The notes: generated by a model from the letters alone, not told the origin. A stretch of DNA of 64,000 nt from Methanomassiliicoccales archaeon (GCA_038740345.1 JAVYMA010000006.1:1-64000); one strand, 5' to 3'. Positions 8,712-17,492 are shown, numbered from the stretch's first letter. A program made the numbers and translations.

Positions 8712-9848
8712 TTAAGCCTTCTTGCTTAATCTGGAAGCAGCAATAACATAGAGATCGTCTATCCTTATACTTCTTCTCTCCATCGACACCCATCCCTCAG
8801 CGAGACCACAGGTCAGATGAATAAGGCATTTAGGACAAGCTGTAAGGAGCCTATCCGCCCCTGAAGCCAGCGCTTCCTTACCCCTCTGCAACTGCCACTG
8901 TCTAGTCATCGCATTGCAATTCACAAAGGACGAGTTGCCGCAACAAGCGGCCATCTCCCTGGAACGAGGCATCTCCACCAGCCTTCCGATGCTGCGGATA
9001 AGCTGGCGGGGAGGTTCATACACGCCTGAATGCCTACCCAGTCGGCAAGGGTCCTGAAAAGTGTACACCTCCTCGTTGCGCTCAAGTCTGAGAATTCCTT
9101 CTTCAATTGCCTTTGCCACCACCTCAGTGACAGATCTCACATCAAAACTCAGCTTCCCGACCATCTTGGGATAAAGTTGCTTCCAAGTTATCATACACTC
9201 AGGGCAGAAAGTCAAGATCTCCCTCACTCCTGATCTTTCCAAGGCCTCGACATTAAGAAAGGCCAGCCTCTGGAAGGTTTCCACATCCCCTAGCCAATAG
9301 GAGTCATGGCCACAGCACCTCTCATGCATCAGTACTCGGGGTGCGATACCGCAGGCGTTCAGCAATCTAATCGCGGAACGAGGCATCTCCAAGAGGTCCT
9401 GGCGAAGGTAGCGGAATATGACATCGAAGTACGGTGTGCATCCGACATAAAAAAGGGTATCTGAGCTTTGGTCGATATCTATGCCGGACGTTATCCATCG
9501 CTGCCTGCTTGGCCTAATTTTGCGCACAGCTGAAAGCCTTTCCAGGACCCGAGGGATGCCACCGTGATTCTCTTCAGGGGGTAGAGATGTAAGAAGCGTC
9601 GGTCGAACCTCTCTTACCAACTCATGGAAGGACACGCCGAACTGGCATATTTGTGTGCACTGTTTGCACGTCATGCAGAGCCAAATCTCTTTCTCGGGTG
9701 GAATCTTATCTTCCAATATCATCCTCTCTACTAATCCGCGGGGAGAGAACTCCCCCCCTATCTGCGATGCAGGACAAGCGAAGGTGCATCGACCACATGC
9801 CACACATTTTCTCGCACCATTCTGTTCCAGTTTAGACAGCAGATCCAT
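8712..9848 (-). CDS. hdrD: HdrD-like iron-sulfur protein (HdrC-HdrB fusion type)
   Basis: The 378-residue protein joins an HdrC-like and an HdrB-like half. Residues 15-75 hold two [4Fe-4S] motifs, CVACGRCTFACPA and CMTCKQCTQIC. The rest holds two CCG domains: FYVGC, HERCCGHD and CPEC, then DPCRLGRH, AACCGNS and CPKC. Such proteins (HdrD, GlpC, LldE-like relatives) pass electrons to a disulfide, quinone or partner protein. There is no membrane HdrE gene nearby, so it is probably a soluble HdrD-like protein. Its start overlaps the end of mvhD by 17 nt, so the two are coupled. The name hdrD is by architecture, not proven function. Confidence 0.8.
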   Translation of the reverse strand: MDLLSKLEQNGARKCVACGRCTFACPASQIGGEFSPRGLVERMILEDKIPPEKEIWLCMTCKQCTQICQFGVSFHELVREVRPTLLTSLPPEENHGGIPRVLERLSAVRKIRPSRQRWITSGIDIDQSSDTLFYVGCTPYFDVIFRYLRQDLLEMPRSAIRLLNACGIAPRVLMHERCCGHDSYWLGDVETFQRLAFLNVEALERSGVREILTFCPECMITWKQLYPKMVGKLSFDVRSVTEVVAKAIEEGILRLERNEEVYTFQDPCRLGRHSGVYEPPRQLIRSIGRLVEMPRSREMAACCGNSSFVNCNAMTRQWQLQRGKEALASGADRLLTACPKCLIHLTCGLAEGWVSMERRSIRIDDLYVIAASRLSKKA

Positions 9849-10296
9849 CGCTCCCTCCCAAAGGTCCTAATCGATGTAAATTCGCCACGAAATCGTTGAC
9901 AGTTTGAACAAAGAGATCTCCTTCCGAGGCAGAAACCCAGCGTAGCAGCACTCTCGACGGTTCGATTCCTGCCAGAGCTAAAAGCTCTTTGACCATGGTC
10001 ACTCTATTCTGGGCATGAAAATTACCTCCTCGATAATGACAGTCACCTGGATGGCAGCCCAGCACCATGACTCCATCCGCACCTGAGATTAAGGCTCGCA
10101 GGATCATTCCAGGCGAAACACGTCCGGAGCACATCACTCGCACAATCCTCACGTTTGTGGAGCATTGTCTCCTCGTCATTCCGGCTAAATCCGCTCCTGC
10201 ATAGGCGCACCAATTGCAGCAGAATGCCACCACCTTAGGATTCCAAGAACCCTCCCTGTCTTGGAAGTTGTGAGATGGTAAAGGTGAATTCTCCAT
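9832..10296 (-). CDS. mvhD: MvhD/FrhD-type [2Fe-2S] electron transfer subunit (first copy)
   Basis: MvhD carries one [2Fe-2S] cluster and links a hydrogenase or other dehydrogenase to HdrA. This 154-residue protein has the family pattern: CCNWCAYAGAD near residue 25, MCSGRV, then GCHPGDCHYRGGN. No hydrogenase genes are present in the window, so the electron donor is probably something else, such as a formate, F420H2 or NAD(P)H enzyme. It is the first gene of a unit with the hdrD-like gene. A second MvhD-type protein is encoded at 58323. Confidence 0.9.
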   Translation of the reverse strand: MENSPLPSHNFQDREGSWNPKVVAFCCNWCAYAGADLAGMTRRQCSTNVRIVRVMCSGRVSPGMILRALISGADGVMVLGCHPGDCHYRGGNFHAQNRVTMVKELLALAGIEPSRVLLRWVSASEGDLFVQTVNDFVANLHRLGPLGGSDGSAV

Positions 10297-10735
10297 TCAT
10301 CCGCCCCTGCTGGACCACCGACAGTCTCACCGCTTGAAAAAAGTTCGCTTGAAAGCTCAATCGCTTAGCGTCAATAATCAGTCACAGAAATAATCGTCCA
10401 CCTCTCTTCTTCTTTTACATCCTAAGCAGTGTTATGAAATGGTTATAATCGAACATATGCTCTACATCTACTCTTTATTCCCAATGGTATCAATGAGCAT
10501 CTCAAATGCACAACCAATGTAGTTCTAAGGAAGGATGACTATCTTTACCCCTTGACTTTCTTTAACCCTCGACTTGGCAATGCTCATCTCCTTGTTGCCT
10601 TGCAGGCTTCTAATTTTCATTAAGGTCTATTAAATGGCAATGAATACAAAATGCTCGAGGTAGCATCTTCCCAATCGGAGAGAAGCGCAAAATCGGCAGT
10701 TATGGTTATAGGGAAGCAGATGTTAGCAGTTGAGG
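10297..10735. other. Intergenic region between mvhD and the radical SAM gene
   Basis: No gene was recognised in these 439 nt. Near mvhD it holds CGCTTGAAA at 10331-10339 and again at 10346-10354, then CGCTTAGCG at 10362-10370, that is three CGCTT units 15-16 nt apart. They could be operator sites for the mvhD-hdrD unit. On the right, GGTTATAGG at 10704-10712 may be the TATA box of the next gene. Confidence 0.4.
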
Positions 10736-11440
10736 ATGCTAAAAATTGCGGGTTTCAACCGCACCTCCCTACTCGATTGGGATGGTCGAGTCGCCGCTGT
10801 GTTATATCTTCCAGGTTGCAACTTCCGCTGTCCTTTTTGTCATAATAGGGAATTAGTGCTGGAGCCAGAGAAGCTAGAGGAGGTCCCTCTGGAATTGGTG
10901 AAGGAATTCATTCGCGAGAACCTGGATTTCTTGGATGGCGTCGTAGTCACGGGAGGGGAGCCAACCATACACAAAGACCTGACTGAGTTGATTCGCACCT
11001 TGAGATCTCTCGGGTTGGGCGTCAAGTTGGACACCAACGGCTCGAATCCAGATTTGCTACAGGATTTGATCCAGGCGGGCCTGTTGGATTTCGTAGCCAT
11101 GGATATAAAGGCGCCCTTAGACTCTCGCTATGAGCATCTAGTAGACGTAAAGGTGGATGTTTCGAAATTAAAACGCTCCGTGGACATTATAATGGAGTCA
11201 GGTGTGGATTACGAATTTCGCACTACCATGGTACCGCTTCTTTTAAAACCGGAGGACTATGAGGCCATGGCCGCTTATATCGGAACCGCTAAAAAGTATG
11301 TGCTGCAGCACTTCGTGCCGCGCAATACCATAGATCCCAACCTTCGTATCCTAAAGCCGTTGGACGATTCCCAAGTCAAGCTGATAGTTGAGCGCTGCAA
11401 ACCCTATGTTCGGAAGATCGTGATACGAGGCGGACCCTGA
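10736..11440 (+). CDS. nrdG: Radical SAM activating protein (anaerobic ribonucleotide reductase activase type)
   Basis: The 234-residue protein has the radical SAM cluster motif C-x3-C-x2-C in GCNFRCPFCHN, followed by the VVTGGEPT glycine motif and DTNGSNP. The N-terminal KIAGFNRTSLLDWDG is typical of the NrdG2 group, which generates the glycyl radical on anaerobic ribonucleoside-triphosphate reductase. Related pyruvate formate-lyase activases are the main alternative. No NrdD gene is in the window. An in-frame TTG lies at 10730. I take the ATG at 10736 because it matches the usual family start and lies about 28 nt from a TATA-like GGTTATAGG. No strong Shine-Dalgarno sequence is seen. Confidence 0.82.
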   Translation: MLKIAGFNRTSLLDWDGRVAAVLYLPGCNFRCPFCHNRELVLEPEKLEEVPLELVKEFIRENLDFLDGVVVTGGEPTIHKDLTELIRTLRSLGLGVKLDTNGSNPDLLQDLIQAGLLDFVAMDIKAPLDSRYEHLVDVKVDVSKLKRSVDIIMESGVDYEFRTTMVPLLLKPEDYEAMAAYIGTAKKYVLQHFVPRNTIDPNLRILKPLDDSQVKLIVERCKPYVRKIVIRGGP

Positions 11441-11545
11441 AGATTATCGTATTGAGCACTCAGGACAATATCTTTTTGTAGGCAGCCATTGATTTTTTTC
11501 TCCGCGCAAAGCGTATTGCCGACTGGCTTTATTGGAGGATTGGAT

Positions 11546-12259
11546 TTGAACGTTGATAAGAGATTGAAGACCTATATTGAGGGCTTCGACCGGATTCTTG
11601 AAGGTGGGATACCGGGCAACCATATAGTATTGGTAGCGGGTACGCCGGGGACCATGAAGTCCTCGATAACATATTATCTCATGTATCATAATGTGCTAGA
11701 CAACGGTATGACTGCGGTGTATGTGACCTTAGAGCAGTCCCGAGAATCCCTGCTGCGTCAAATGGAAAAGATGGGCATGAGGACGGACAAGGTCAAGGAT
11801 CGCCTGCATGTGCTGGATCTCAGCATTATACGTAAGAAGCTGCGGGAGGTATCGACTGGAGGCTCATGGATGCAGGTCTTCAAAGGGTATCTCTCCAACC
11901 TAAAAGAAAACCTCAAGTTCGACATCTTGGCCATCGACTCGCTGGATGTCCTGGAGACGATGGCGGAAATCGCCAATAGACGTACTGATCTCTTCTACCT
12001 CTTCGAATGGATGAGAGACCTTGAAGCTACCATCTTTCTCATATCAGAAGCCTCGGGGGAGCGCTTGCTGGATGGCCGATTTGACGAAGGATATCTGTCA
12101 GATGGGATAATCACCTTGAAAATGCAGGTGGTGAGGGATGTAGAGACGCAGAGGCGAATTAGATGCGTGAAAATGCGAGAGACGAATCATGACCCCTCTT
12201 ATTATTCCCTATTGTTTAGCAATGGAAAGTTCCAGGTGACAAAAGTAATCTCAGAGTGA
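11546..12259 (+). CDS. KaiC/GvpD-like RecA-superfamily ATPase (first of three)
   Basis: This 237-residue protein is a single KaiC-type ATPase domain. Walker A is GTPGTMKS at residues 32-39, and the Walker B strand is FDILAIDSLD. The segment VTLEQSRESL is where KaiC has its Glu-Glu pair: the first Glu is kept and the second is Gln. The start is TTG at 11546 with GGAGGA 7 nt upstream; an earlier TTG at 11489 has no such site. Family members are signalling or regulatory ATPases with mostly unknown partners. It is followed by two paralogues in the same direction, so a shared complex is likely. Confidence 0.85.
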   Translation: MNVDKRLKTYIEGFDRILEGGIPGNHIVLVAGTPGTMKSSITYYLMYHNVLDNGMTAVYVTLEQSRESLLRQMEKMGMRTDKVKDRLHVLDLSIIRKKLREVSTGGSWMQVFKGYLSNLKENLKFDILAIDSLDVLETMAEIANRRTDLFYLFEWMRDLEATIFLISEASGERLLDGRFDEGYLSDGIITLKMQVVRDVETQRRIRCVKMRETNHDPSYYSLLFSNGKFQVTKVISE

Positions 12260-12267
12260 GGATTTAG

Positions 12268-13797
12268 ATGGCAAAGCGCTTCGAATGTCCTCGCTGCGGT
12301 TCGGGTGTTAGGCCAAAGGACACCCAATGCTTTCGGTGTGGCGAACCATTGCAAAAAGATGCCTCATATCCCCAGGCACCGGAGCTACCTCGAGCAATCG
12401 CCAGCGTGACTTCGCTAGAGCAACCGCTGAAGCAGACGGTCGAGCGCTCAACTAAGGACTACCCATCTTCGATCTCCTATCCGGAATCCCCCGAGAATCA
12501 ACTCAAACGTCGGAATTTGGAGGAGTGGGAGAAGGCGCTGGAGAACAAGGCCAAAGAATTGGAGGAGAGGGAAAAGGCGATCCTGGCATCCGTAGAACAG
12601 CTTGAGAATGACACCAAAGCATTGGAGGAGGCGCTAAGACGCTTCGAGCAAGAGGATGCCGTGGTGCGCGAGCGAGAGCGCTTGCTGAAAGAGAAGGAGA
12701 CGGCCTTGGAGGAAATGTCGCGGCGCATTGAGGAATTAACGTCACATCTTGCAGGCCAGGAGCATGCAGGCCTAATCCAAGAAGCTAGGCGCCTAAAGGA
12801 GATGAGCGAAAGCTATTGGGCGAAAATCACGGAGGAACGCCGGCTACAGAGGGAGATGCTGGATCGAGAGATCGAGGAGAGGATGGAGAGGCTGAGAACA
12901 CTGCAGGGACTGATCAACGCCGCCTCTAGCCTCTCAGTCGGTGTAGGGGAGGAGGAAGGTGAAAAGGAATTCCAGACTAAGATTCTGGCAGAACGAGAAT
13001 CGAGTGCTGACCCCATTTTAGTGCAGAAAGCCATATGCCAAATAGCCCAGGAAGTGGAAAGGGGGAAGTGCTCCCCAAACGACCTCGACATGAAGGTATT
13101 TTCGACACACGACCAGAGGCTTGATCAGATATTGGGTGGAGGCATACCGTTAGGGCATGTGGTAATTGTAAGTGGAGGACCTGGCAGCATGAAATCCACC
13201 CTAACCTATTATATCATGTACAATGCCGCCCTGAAGGACGGTAGAAGGGGAATGTACTTCTCATTGGAGCAGAAACGGGAATCTTTAATACGTCAAATGG
13301 AACGCATGGGCATGCCCCGCGCCCCTGTTCAGGACAGGATGATTGTGGTGGATATGGTGGATCTTAGAAAGGCTATGGTAGGAGAGAAGGGAGATTGGCG
13401 TGAGATACTCATGCGCTATGTCAAGAATGTTTATCAGGAAATGCCGTTCGATCTCTTCGTCCTCGACTCATTGGAGTCGTTCAAGAGCATGGCCCAGTTT
13501 GAATTCGACCGCACCAATATGATGGACCTATTCGACTGGTTCAAGTCATTGGGCATCACGGTTATGGTGATAGCAGAAAAGCCCCTGAACGCGCTAGAAT
13601 GCTCAGCCCAGGGAGAAACCTATCTGGCTGATGGGGTGATTGAGATGTTGTTGAAGGAATTCGAGGATGCCAAGGTGCATCGATGGCTCCGCTGCGTCAA
13701 GATGCGAGGGTTGCAAAACGACACTCGCTACTATGCTTTCTATCACACCGGAAAAGAATTCAAGTTCTCCCTTCCCCTGGTAGATCGCGGCAATTAG
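12268..13797 (+). CDS. Zinc ribbon - coiled coil - KaiC-like ATPase fusion (second of three)
   Basis: The 509-residue protein has three parts. Residues 5-27 form a zinc ribbon (CPRCGSGV, then CFRCGEPL). Residues about 75-235 are a long, strongly charged coiled coil rich in E, K, R and L. From about 275 a KaiC-like ATPase follows, with Walker A GGPGSMKS at 303-310, FSLEQKRESLIRQMERMGM, and FDLFVLDSLES. The ATPase is a paralogue of the proteins on both sides. The starting ATG lies 8 nt after the previous stop. The coiled coil suggests an oligomer or scaffold that holds the two single-domain paralogues, which is inference. Confidence 0.85.
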   Translation: MAKRFECPRCGSGVRPKDTQCFRCGEPLQKDASYPQAPELPRAIASVTSLEQPLKQTVERSTKDYPSSISYPESPENQLKRRNLEEWEKALENKAKELEEREKAILASVEQLENDTKALEEALRRFEQEDAVVRERERLLKEKETALEEMSRRIEELTSHLAGQEHAGLIQEARRLKEMSESYWAKITEERRLQREMLDREIEERMERLRTLQGLINAASSLSVGVGEEEGEKEFQTKILAERESSADPILVQKAICQIAQEVERGKCSPNDLDMKVFSTHDQRLDQILGGGIPLGHVVIVSGGPGSMKSTLTYYIMYNAALKDGRRGMYFSLEQKRESLIRQMERMGMPRAPVQDRMIVVDMVDLRKAMVGEKGDWREILMRYVKNVYQEMPFDLFVLDSLESFKSMAQFEFDRTNMMDLFDWFKSLGITVMVIAEKPLNALECSAQGETYLADGVIEMLLKEFEDAKVHRWLRCVKMRGLQNDTRYYAFYHTGKEFKFSLPLVDRGN

Positions 13798-13843
13798 CTG
13801 GTAATCAAAATTCTGCACCGCCGATAGAAAAGGATATTATCTT

Positions 13844-14593
13844 TTGTGGGTATATGAGAGGAGAGCGGAGGAGGAAAACCTGCCCATCGAGCGCATTCGC
13901 ACCTTTATTCAGAACTTTGACGAGGTGCTGCAGGGAGGCATACCAAAGGGACAGGTGGTGCTGATAACTGGCACTCCGGGGACCATGAAGTCCTCGCTTT
14001 GCTACAGCATCATCTACCATAACGCCCTGAATAATAGGATAAAGAGCGTGTATATGACCCTAGAGCAATCTAGGGAGAACCTACTACAGCAAATGCATAC
14101 CATGGGCATGGATAAAGAGGAGGCCAAGGAGTATGTACACATCCTTGACCTCGGGCTGATAAGGAAGTCGCTAACCCAGCTCAGCGCCAAGGGAACTTGG
14201 CTTCAGGTTTTCAAGATGTATGCGGAGTCCCTCAAGCACTCCTTGGGCTATGACATCTTAGTCGTCGACTCCCTAGACGTATTGGAGATGGCAGCGCAGC
14301 TAGGTGAAAATCGACGCACGGAGCTGTTCTATTTGTTCGAATGGCTACGGAACTTGGGCATAACCTCCTTCCTGATATCCGAGACAGCCCCGGAGCAGAT
14401 GTTCCAGAATAAATACGACGAGGGATACTTGGCGGATGGGGTTATTTCTCTCAAGCTCCATGAGCTGGGGGAGACGGACATTCAGAGGAGAATTCGAGCC
14501 GTGAAGATGCGCTCCACCAATCATAAGACTGGCTATTTCTCTCTCCTCTTTAGTGAGGGAACTTTCAAAGCCACACAAGTCATCACCGAGTAG
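13844..14593 (+). CDS. KaiC/GvpD-like RecA-superfamily ATPase (third of three)
   Basis: This single-domain KaiC-like ATPase of up to 249 residues is closest in layout to the first copy. Walker A is GTPGTMKS at 43-50, the acidic segment is MTLEQSRENLLQQM, and Walker B is YDILVVDSLD. The C-terminal MRSTNHKTGYFSLLF matches MRETNHDPSYYSLLF of the first copy. The start is uncertain: TTG at 13844 opens the frame, but a strong GGAGGAGG occurs at about 13867 before a CTG. The gene is 46 nt after the fusion protein. Function is unknown beyond ATP binding. Confidence 0.83.
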   Translation: MWVYERRAEEENLPIERIRTFIQNFDEVLQGGIPKGQVVLITGTPGTMKSSLCYSIIYHNALNNRIKSVYMTLEQSRENLLQQMHTMGMDKEEAKEYVHILDLGLIRKSLTQLSAKGTWLQVFKMYAESLKHSLGYDILVVDSLDVLEMAAQLGENRRTELFYLFEWLRNLGITSFLISETAPEQMFQNKYDEGYLADGVISLKLHELGETDIQRRIRAVKMRSTNHKTGYFSLLFSEGTFKATQVITE

Positions 14594-14779
14594 GAAAAGG
14601 GAAAAACTCACTTTTTATGAGGGCCTGAAGGCCATGAGCCTTACTTATGATGAGCCATGTGACCGAAGGATAAGATAAGATCCTTTATAGTCACTTTCAC
14701 TCTCCACTAAGTTTTAGAAGAGCATATCAAATCTTGAGGGCAACTGCTCCTACCATCAAATCCGAGCTTACCATTAAAG

Positions 14780-14788
14780 ATTAATATC
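14780..14788 (+). promoter_or_regulatory. TATA box for tRNA-Val
   Basis: ATTAATATC lies 28-36 nt before the mature 5' end of the tRNA, a usual place for the TATA box of an archaeal tRNA gene with a short 5' leader. The region on its left (14594-14779) holds no recognised gene. Confidence 0.4.
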
Positions 14789-14815
14789 ACATGCTCGTTT
14801 TTCACGCTACCATCA

Positions 14816-14888
14816 GGGCTCATGGTCTAGCGGTTATGACGTTTGCCTCACACGCAGAAGGTCGCCGGTTCGAATCCGGCTGAGCCCA
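14816..14888 (+). tRNA. tRNA-Val (anticodon CAC)
   Basis: The 73-nt sequence folds as a standard cloverleaf. The acceptor stem is GGGCTCA with TGAGCCC, and A is the discriminator. The anticodon stem TTTGC pairs with GCAGA and closes the 7-base loop CTCACAC, giving anticodon CAC, which reads the valine codon GTG. The T arm is GCCGG-TTCGAAT-CCGGC. There is no intron and CCA is not encoded, as in most archaea. Confidence 0.95.
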
Positions 14889-14896
14889 CTTATAAT

Positions 14897-14918
14897 ATTA
14901 TCCAGATAATGGCTTTTT
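14897..14918 (+). terminator. Likely terminator of tRNA-Val
   Basis: ATTATC-CA-GATAAT forms a 6-bp inverted repeat 8 nt after the tRNA, followed by GGCTTTTT. The T run alone would be enough for archaeal termination. Confidence 0.45.
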
Positions 14919-15344
14919 AAAATCAATTCGGAATAAGCTCCTTTGGCTTTAGAAAAATGCAGACTTATTTTTGCAGAGGCAATAATAGTGCAACCTTGTC
15001 CGCATCCTCCTTCATCTCATAAAATGAATTTGTTTAACTCGGTGAGGGCCGTTCTTATATTTCTTTTTGCCCTCCTTCAATATAGATGTCTGCATTCGAG
15101 TAAGCAGACGCGAAGAGGTAGAATACGGTTTTGGTCATCGCTATAATGATAAGATTGGAATTGTCATATTAATTAATCTTCCAACAATCTGTTCACTCAC
15201 TATTCCACGTGGCTCTGACATCAACTGCATCATCAAGGCGGGGCTTCTGCAGATTTACACTGGTCTAAAAATAGTAGACAAAGAGAGCCTTGCATCGCAG
15301 CTTAATAGGGTAAGAATTAAGGCTTATCGAGGCATGGCGCAAGT
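14919..15344. other. Intergenic region with no recognised gene
   Basis: These 426 nt lie between the tRNA and the aminopeptidase gene. An open frame of 99 codons (15067-15366) and a shorter one starting with a hydrophobic stretch occur here, but neither shows a family resemblance, and the longer one runs into the aminopeptidase gene out of frame. I see no clear promoter element for the aminopeptidase. Confidence 0.35.
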
Positions 15345-16460
15345 ATGCAAGATCCGAGATTTGTGAGATTTGCTGATACCCTTATCAATCATTCAGTAAA
15401 GCTGATGAGGGATGAGGTGGTCTACATCGAGGCTTTCGATATACCCGTGGAGATGCTGGAGACTATGGTGAAAAGGACACGGGCCGCGGGCGGCATTCCT
15501 TTGGTCTCTCAGAAGTCTCCACGCCTGATTAGGCAACTGATAATGGGCGGTAGGGAGGAGGATCTCAAGCTCCTTGGAGAGGTGGAGCTTTTCAAGATGA
15601 AGAAAGCCCAGGCATATATCGGCATGAGGGGAGCGGCCAACATCACCGAGAATTCTGACATCCCCAAGGAGAAAATGCAACTATTTCTAAAACATTGGCA
15701 GGAACCTGTACACACACAATATCGCGTACCTAAGACAAAATGGGTGGTGACCCGATGGCCCACTCCTTCCATGGCACAGCTGGCTCAAATGTCCACCGAG
15801 GCTTTTGAGGATTTCTTCTTCGATACCTGTACCCTGGACTATGATAAGATGTCCAAAGCCATGGACTCTTTGATAGAGCTCATGTCAAAAACTGATGAAG
15901 TTAGGCTGGTGGGCCAGGGCACGGATCTGCGCTTCTCTATAAAAGGCATACCCGTGATTAAATGCGATGGGGAAAGGAACATTCCCGATGGAGAGGTTTA
16001 CACGGCACCCATCAAAGACTCCGTCAACGGCACTATTCGCTATAACACCCGTTCTGTGTATCTGGGCAAAGTGTATGAAAACGTCGAGTTCACTTTCAAG
16101 GAAGGCAAGATAGTGGAGGCTAGGTCGTCAGATACCGCTTCTATGAATGCGGTGTTGGACACCGATGAGGGCGCTCGCTACATCGGCGAGTTCGCTATCG
16201 GCTTGAATCCTTACATCACCCGACCTATGCTCGACACCCTTTTTGATGAGAAGATTGCCGGCTCCATCCATCTGACCCCTGGAAATTCCTATGATGAAGC
16301 CTTCAACGGAAACCGCTCCGCCGTCCATTGGGATTTGGTTTTGATACAAACAAAAGAATGGGGTGGGGGGGAGTTGTATTTCGATGATGTTTTGGTGAGG
16401 AAGGATGGCGTTTTCGTGCTCGAAGAGCTAAAATGCTTGAATCCGGAAGCTCTTAAATGA
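15345..16460 (+). CDS. Aminopeptidase of the M29 (AmpS/leucyl aminopeptidase II) family
   Basis: This cytosolic metallo-aminopeptidase of 371 residues removes N-terminal residues from peptides using a two-metal centre. Family landmarks are the CDGERNIPDGEVYTAP segment with its conserved Glu, GEFAIGLNP, the HLTPGNSYDEAF segment and the VHWDLV histidine and aspartate, with DVLVRKDGVF near the end. The length is typical. It likely takes part in peptide turnover. The 3' neighbour is a 32-codon membrane peptide gene. Confidence 0.9.
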   Translation: MQDPRFVRFADTLINHSVKLMRDEVVYIEAFDIPVEMLETMVKRTRAAGGIPLVSQKSPRLIRQLIMGGREEDLKLLGEVELFKMKKAQAYIGMRGAANITENSDIPKEKMQLFLKHWQEPVHTQYRVPKTKWVVTRWPTPSMAQLAQMSTEAFEDFFFDTCTLDYDKMSKAMDSLIELMSKTDEVRLVGQGTDLRFSIKGIPVIKCDGERNIPDGEVYTAPIKDSVNGTIRYNTRSVYLGKVYENVEFTFKEGKIVEARSSDTASMNAVLDTDEGARYIGEFAIGLNPYITRPMLDTLFDEKIAGSIHLTPGNSYDEAFNGNRSAVHWDLVLIQTKEWGGGELYFDDVLVRKDGVFVLEELKCLNPEALK

Positions 16461-16500
16461 AGAAACGCATCAAATTTAAATCGAAGAGTGATTTCCTACC

Positions 16501-16599
16501 ATGGACTCCACTGTTCAAGGCTATCTGATAGCTTTCTTTTTCATGGCTATGGGGCTCACAGTGATGCTTCTCACCTGGAGCCGAAAGAGGCGCAAATGA
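16501..16599 (+). CDS. Single-span membrane micropeptide (32 aa)
   Basis: ATG at 16501 opens a 32-codon frame that ends with TGA at 16597-16599. After VQGYL comes one hydrophobic helix (IAFFFMAMGLTVMLLTW) and then SRKRRK, a basic end expected to stay in the cytosol. This is the layout of small single-span membrane proteins. It begins 41 nt after the aminopeptidase stop in the same direction. No family is recognised. The clean helix and positive-inside end are the reasons for calling it. Confidence 0.5.
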   Translation: MDSTVQGYLIAFFFMAMGLTVMLLTWSRKRRK

Positions 16600-16961
16600 G
16601 GCGGGTGTCCAAGGCATACGGTCAGAGCGGTTATGAGCAGTTCTAGCTTGAGCTAGATCTTTTATTCTATTTGCGCCCACGTATCAGGGCTAATATTGTA
16701 GTTGGTTAATGTTTGAAATGTAAATATTCAGCCCCTTCCCAACGTTCAATTGTTTTTCGGCATTTAACTGAGATGCAGTTTCAGGTCAGAGCTGTAAAGA
16801 CAGCAATCTTCAAGGTAGGTCTCGAATCGCGAGTTTCCAATCCCTCGACAGATTTTTTTACATTGTCAAAGTTAGCCTATTTTTCACCATTGTGTAATGA
16901 TTGAGGGCGAGGAGGAAAAATGTTAACAAACGGAACGCAAGAAAATGCGATTTAATTAGTC
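16600..16961. other. Intergenic region with no recognised gene
   Basis: These 362 nt lie between the membrane micropeptide and the convergent CHAT-like gene. A 63-codon frame occurs at 16713-16904 but shows no resemblance to a known family and no domain pattern. AT-rich patches near 16850-16890 have runs of T that could end transcripts from the left. Confidence 0.35.
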
Positions 16962-17492
16962 TCAGCGCCACTCGAAGAAGCGAAAACCTCCTTTGATACT
17001 TTGTTTAAGACTACTCATAGCTTTGGCATATGAACTGCGGGCTGAGTAGCGCTTGTGGCATCGGAAATAATAGTAATTCACGAAGAAAGCGGCGGCATCG
17101 ATGTATTCGATTTTGTTCAGTGGCGCCACGGCGACACTCATTTGCGTGCGAGTTTGCAGTTCGTCCATGAATCCCGCCCGGCCGACCTCACAGGAGGAGA
17201 AGGTCACTTCTGAGCCTTTGAAGCATCCTGGGGGAAATTCCTCAGGTATCATGAAACCCCTAGCAAGTGAGAAATAGCCTTCTTTATGGCCATGAGAGGA
17301 GAAATGAACGAGGCTATATCTCTTCCCCTCCTTCTCAAGAAAAGACATAAGATCATTCTTGCCCCTCATCACCTTATAATCGACGCTGCGGGGCATGCGC
17401 ATACGCAAGAAATGGTACAGCAACAACCCCTCATCCTTGCCCTCATTCTGCGGAATGCATTCGATTATCAAAGTCCTCCTCGGCCTAACCAC
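16962..17492 (-). CDS. CHAT/caspase-like peptidase domain protein
   Basis: This 176-residue protein looks like a stand-alone caspase-fold (CHAT-like) domain. The catalytic His would be H67 in VHFSSHGH, at the end of a hydrophobic strand, and the catalytic Cys C101 in VTFSSCEVG, again at a strand end. This His-Gly ... Ser-Cys-Glu-x-Gly pattern and the 34-residue spacing match CHAT and metacaspase-like cysteine peptidases. The later AAAFFVNYYYF segment fits the conserved helix after the active site. No adapter, repeat or effector domain is fused. It lies 44 nt behind trmY on the same strand. The target is unknown. Confidence 0.6.
   Translation of the reverse strand: MVRPRRTLIIECIPQNEGKDEGLLLYHFLRMRMPRSVDYKVMRGKNDLMSFLEKEGKRYSLVHFSSHGHKEGYFSLARGFMIPEEFPPGCFKGSEVTFSSCEVGRAGFMDELQTRTQMSVAVAPLNKIEYIDAAAFFVNYYYFRCHKRYSARSSYAKAMSSLKQSIKGGFRFFEWR

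Noticed and set aside
15067-15366. 99-codon open frame on the plus strand before the aminopeptidase gene
   Set aside because: It has no recognisable domain, overlaps the aminopeptidase gene out of frame, and its composition looks like translated non-coding DNA.
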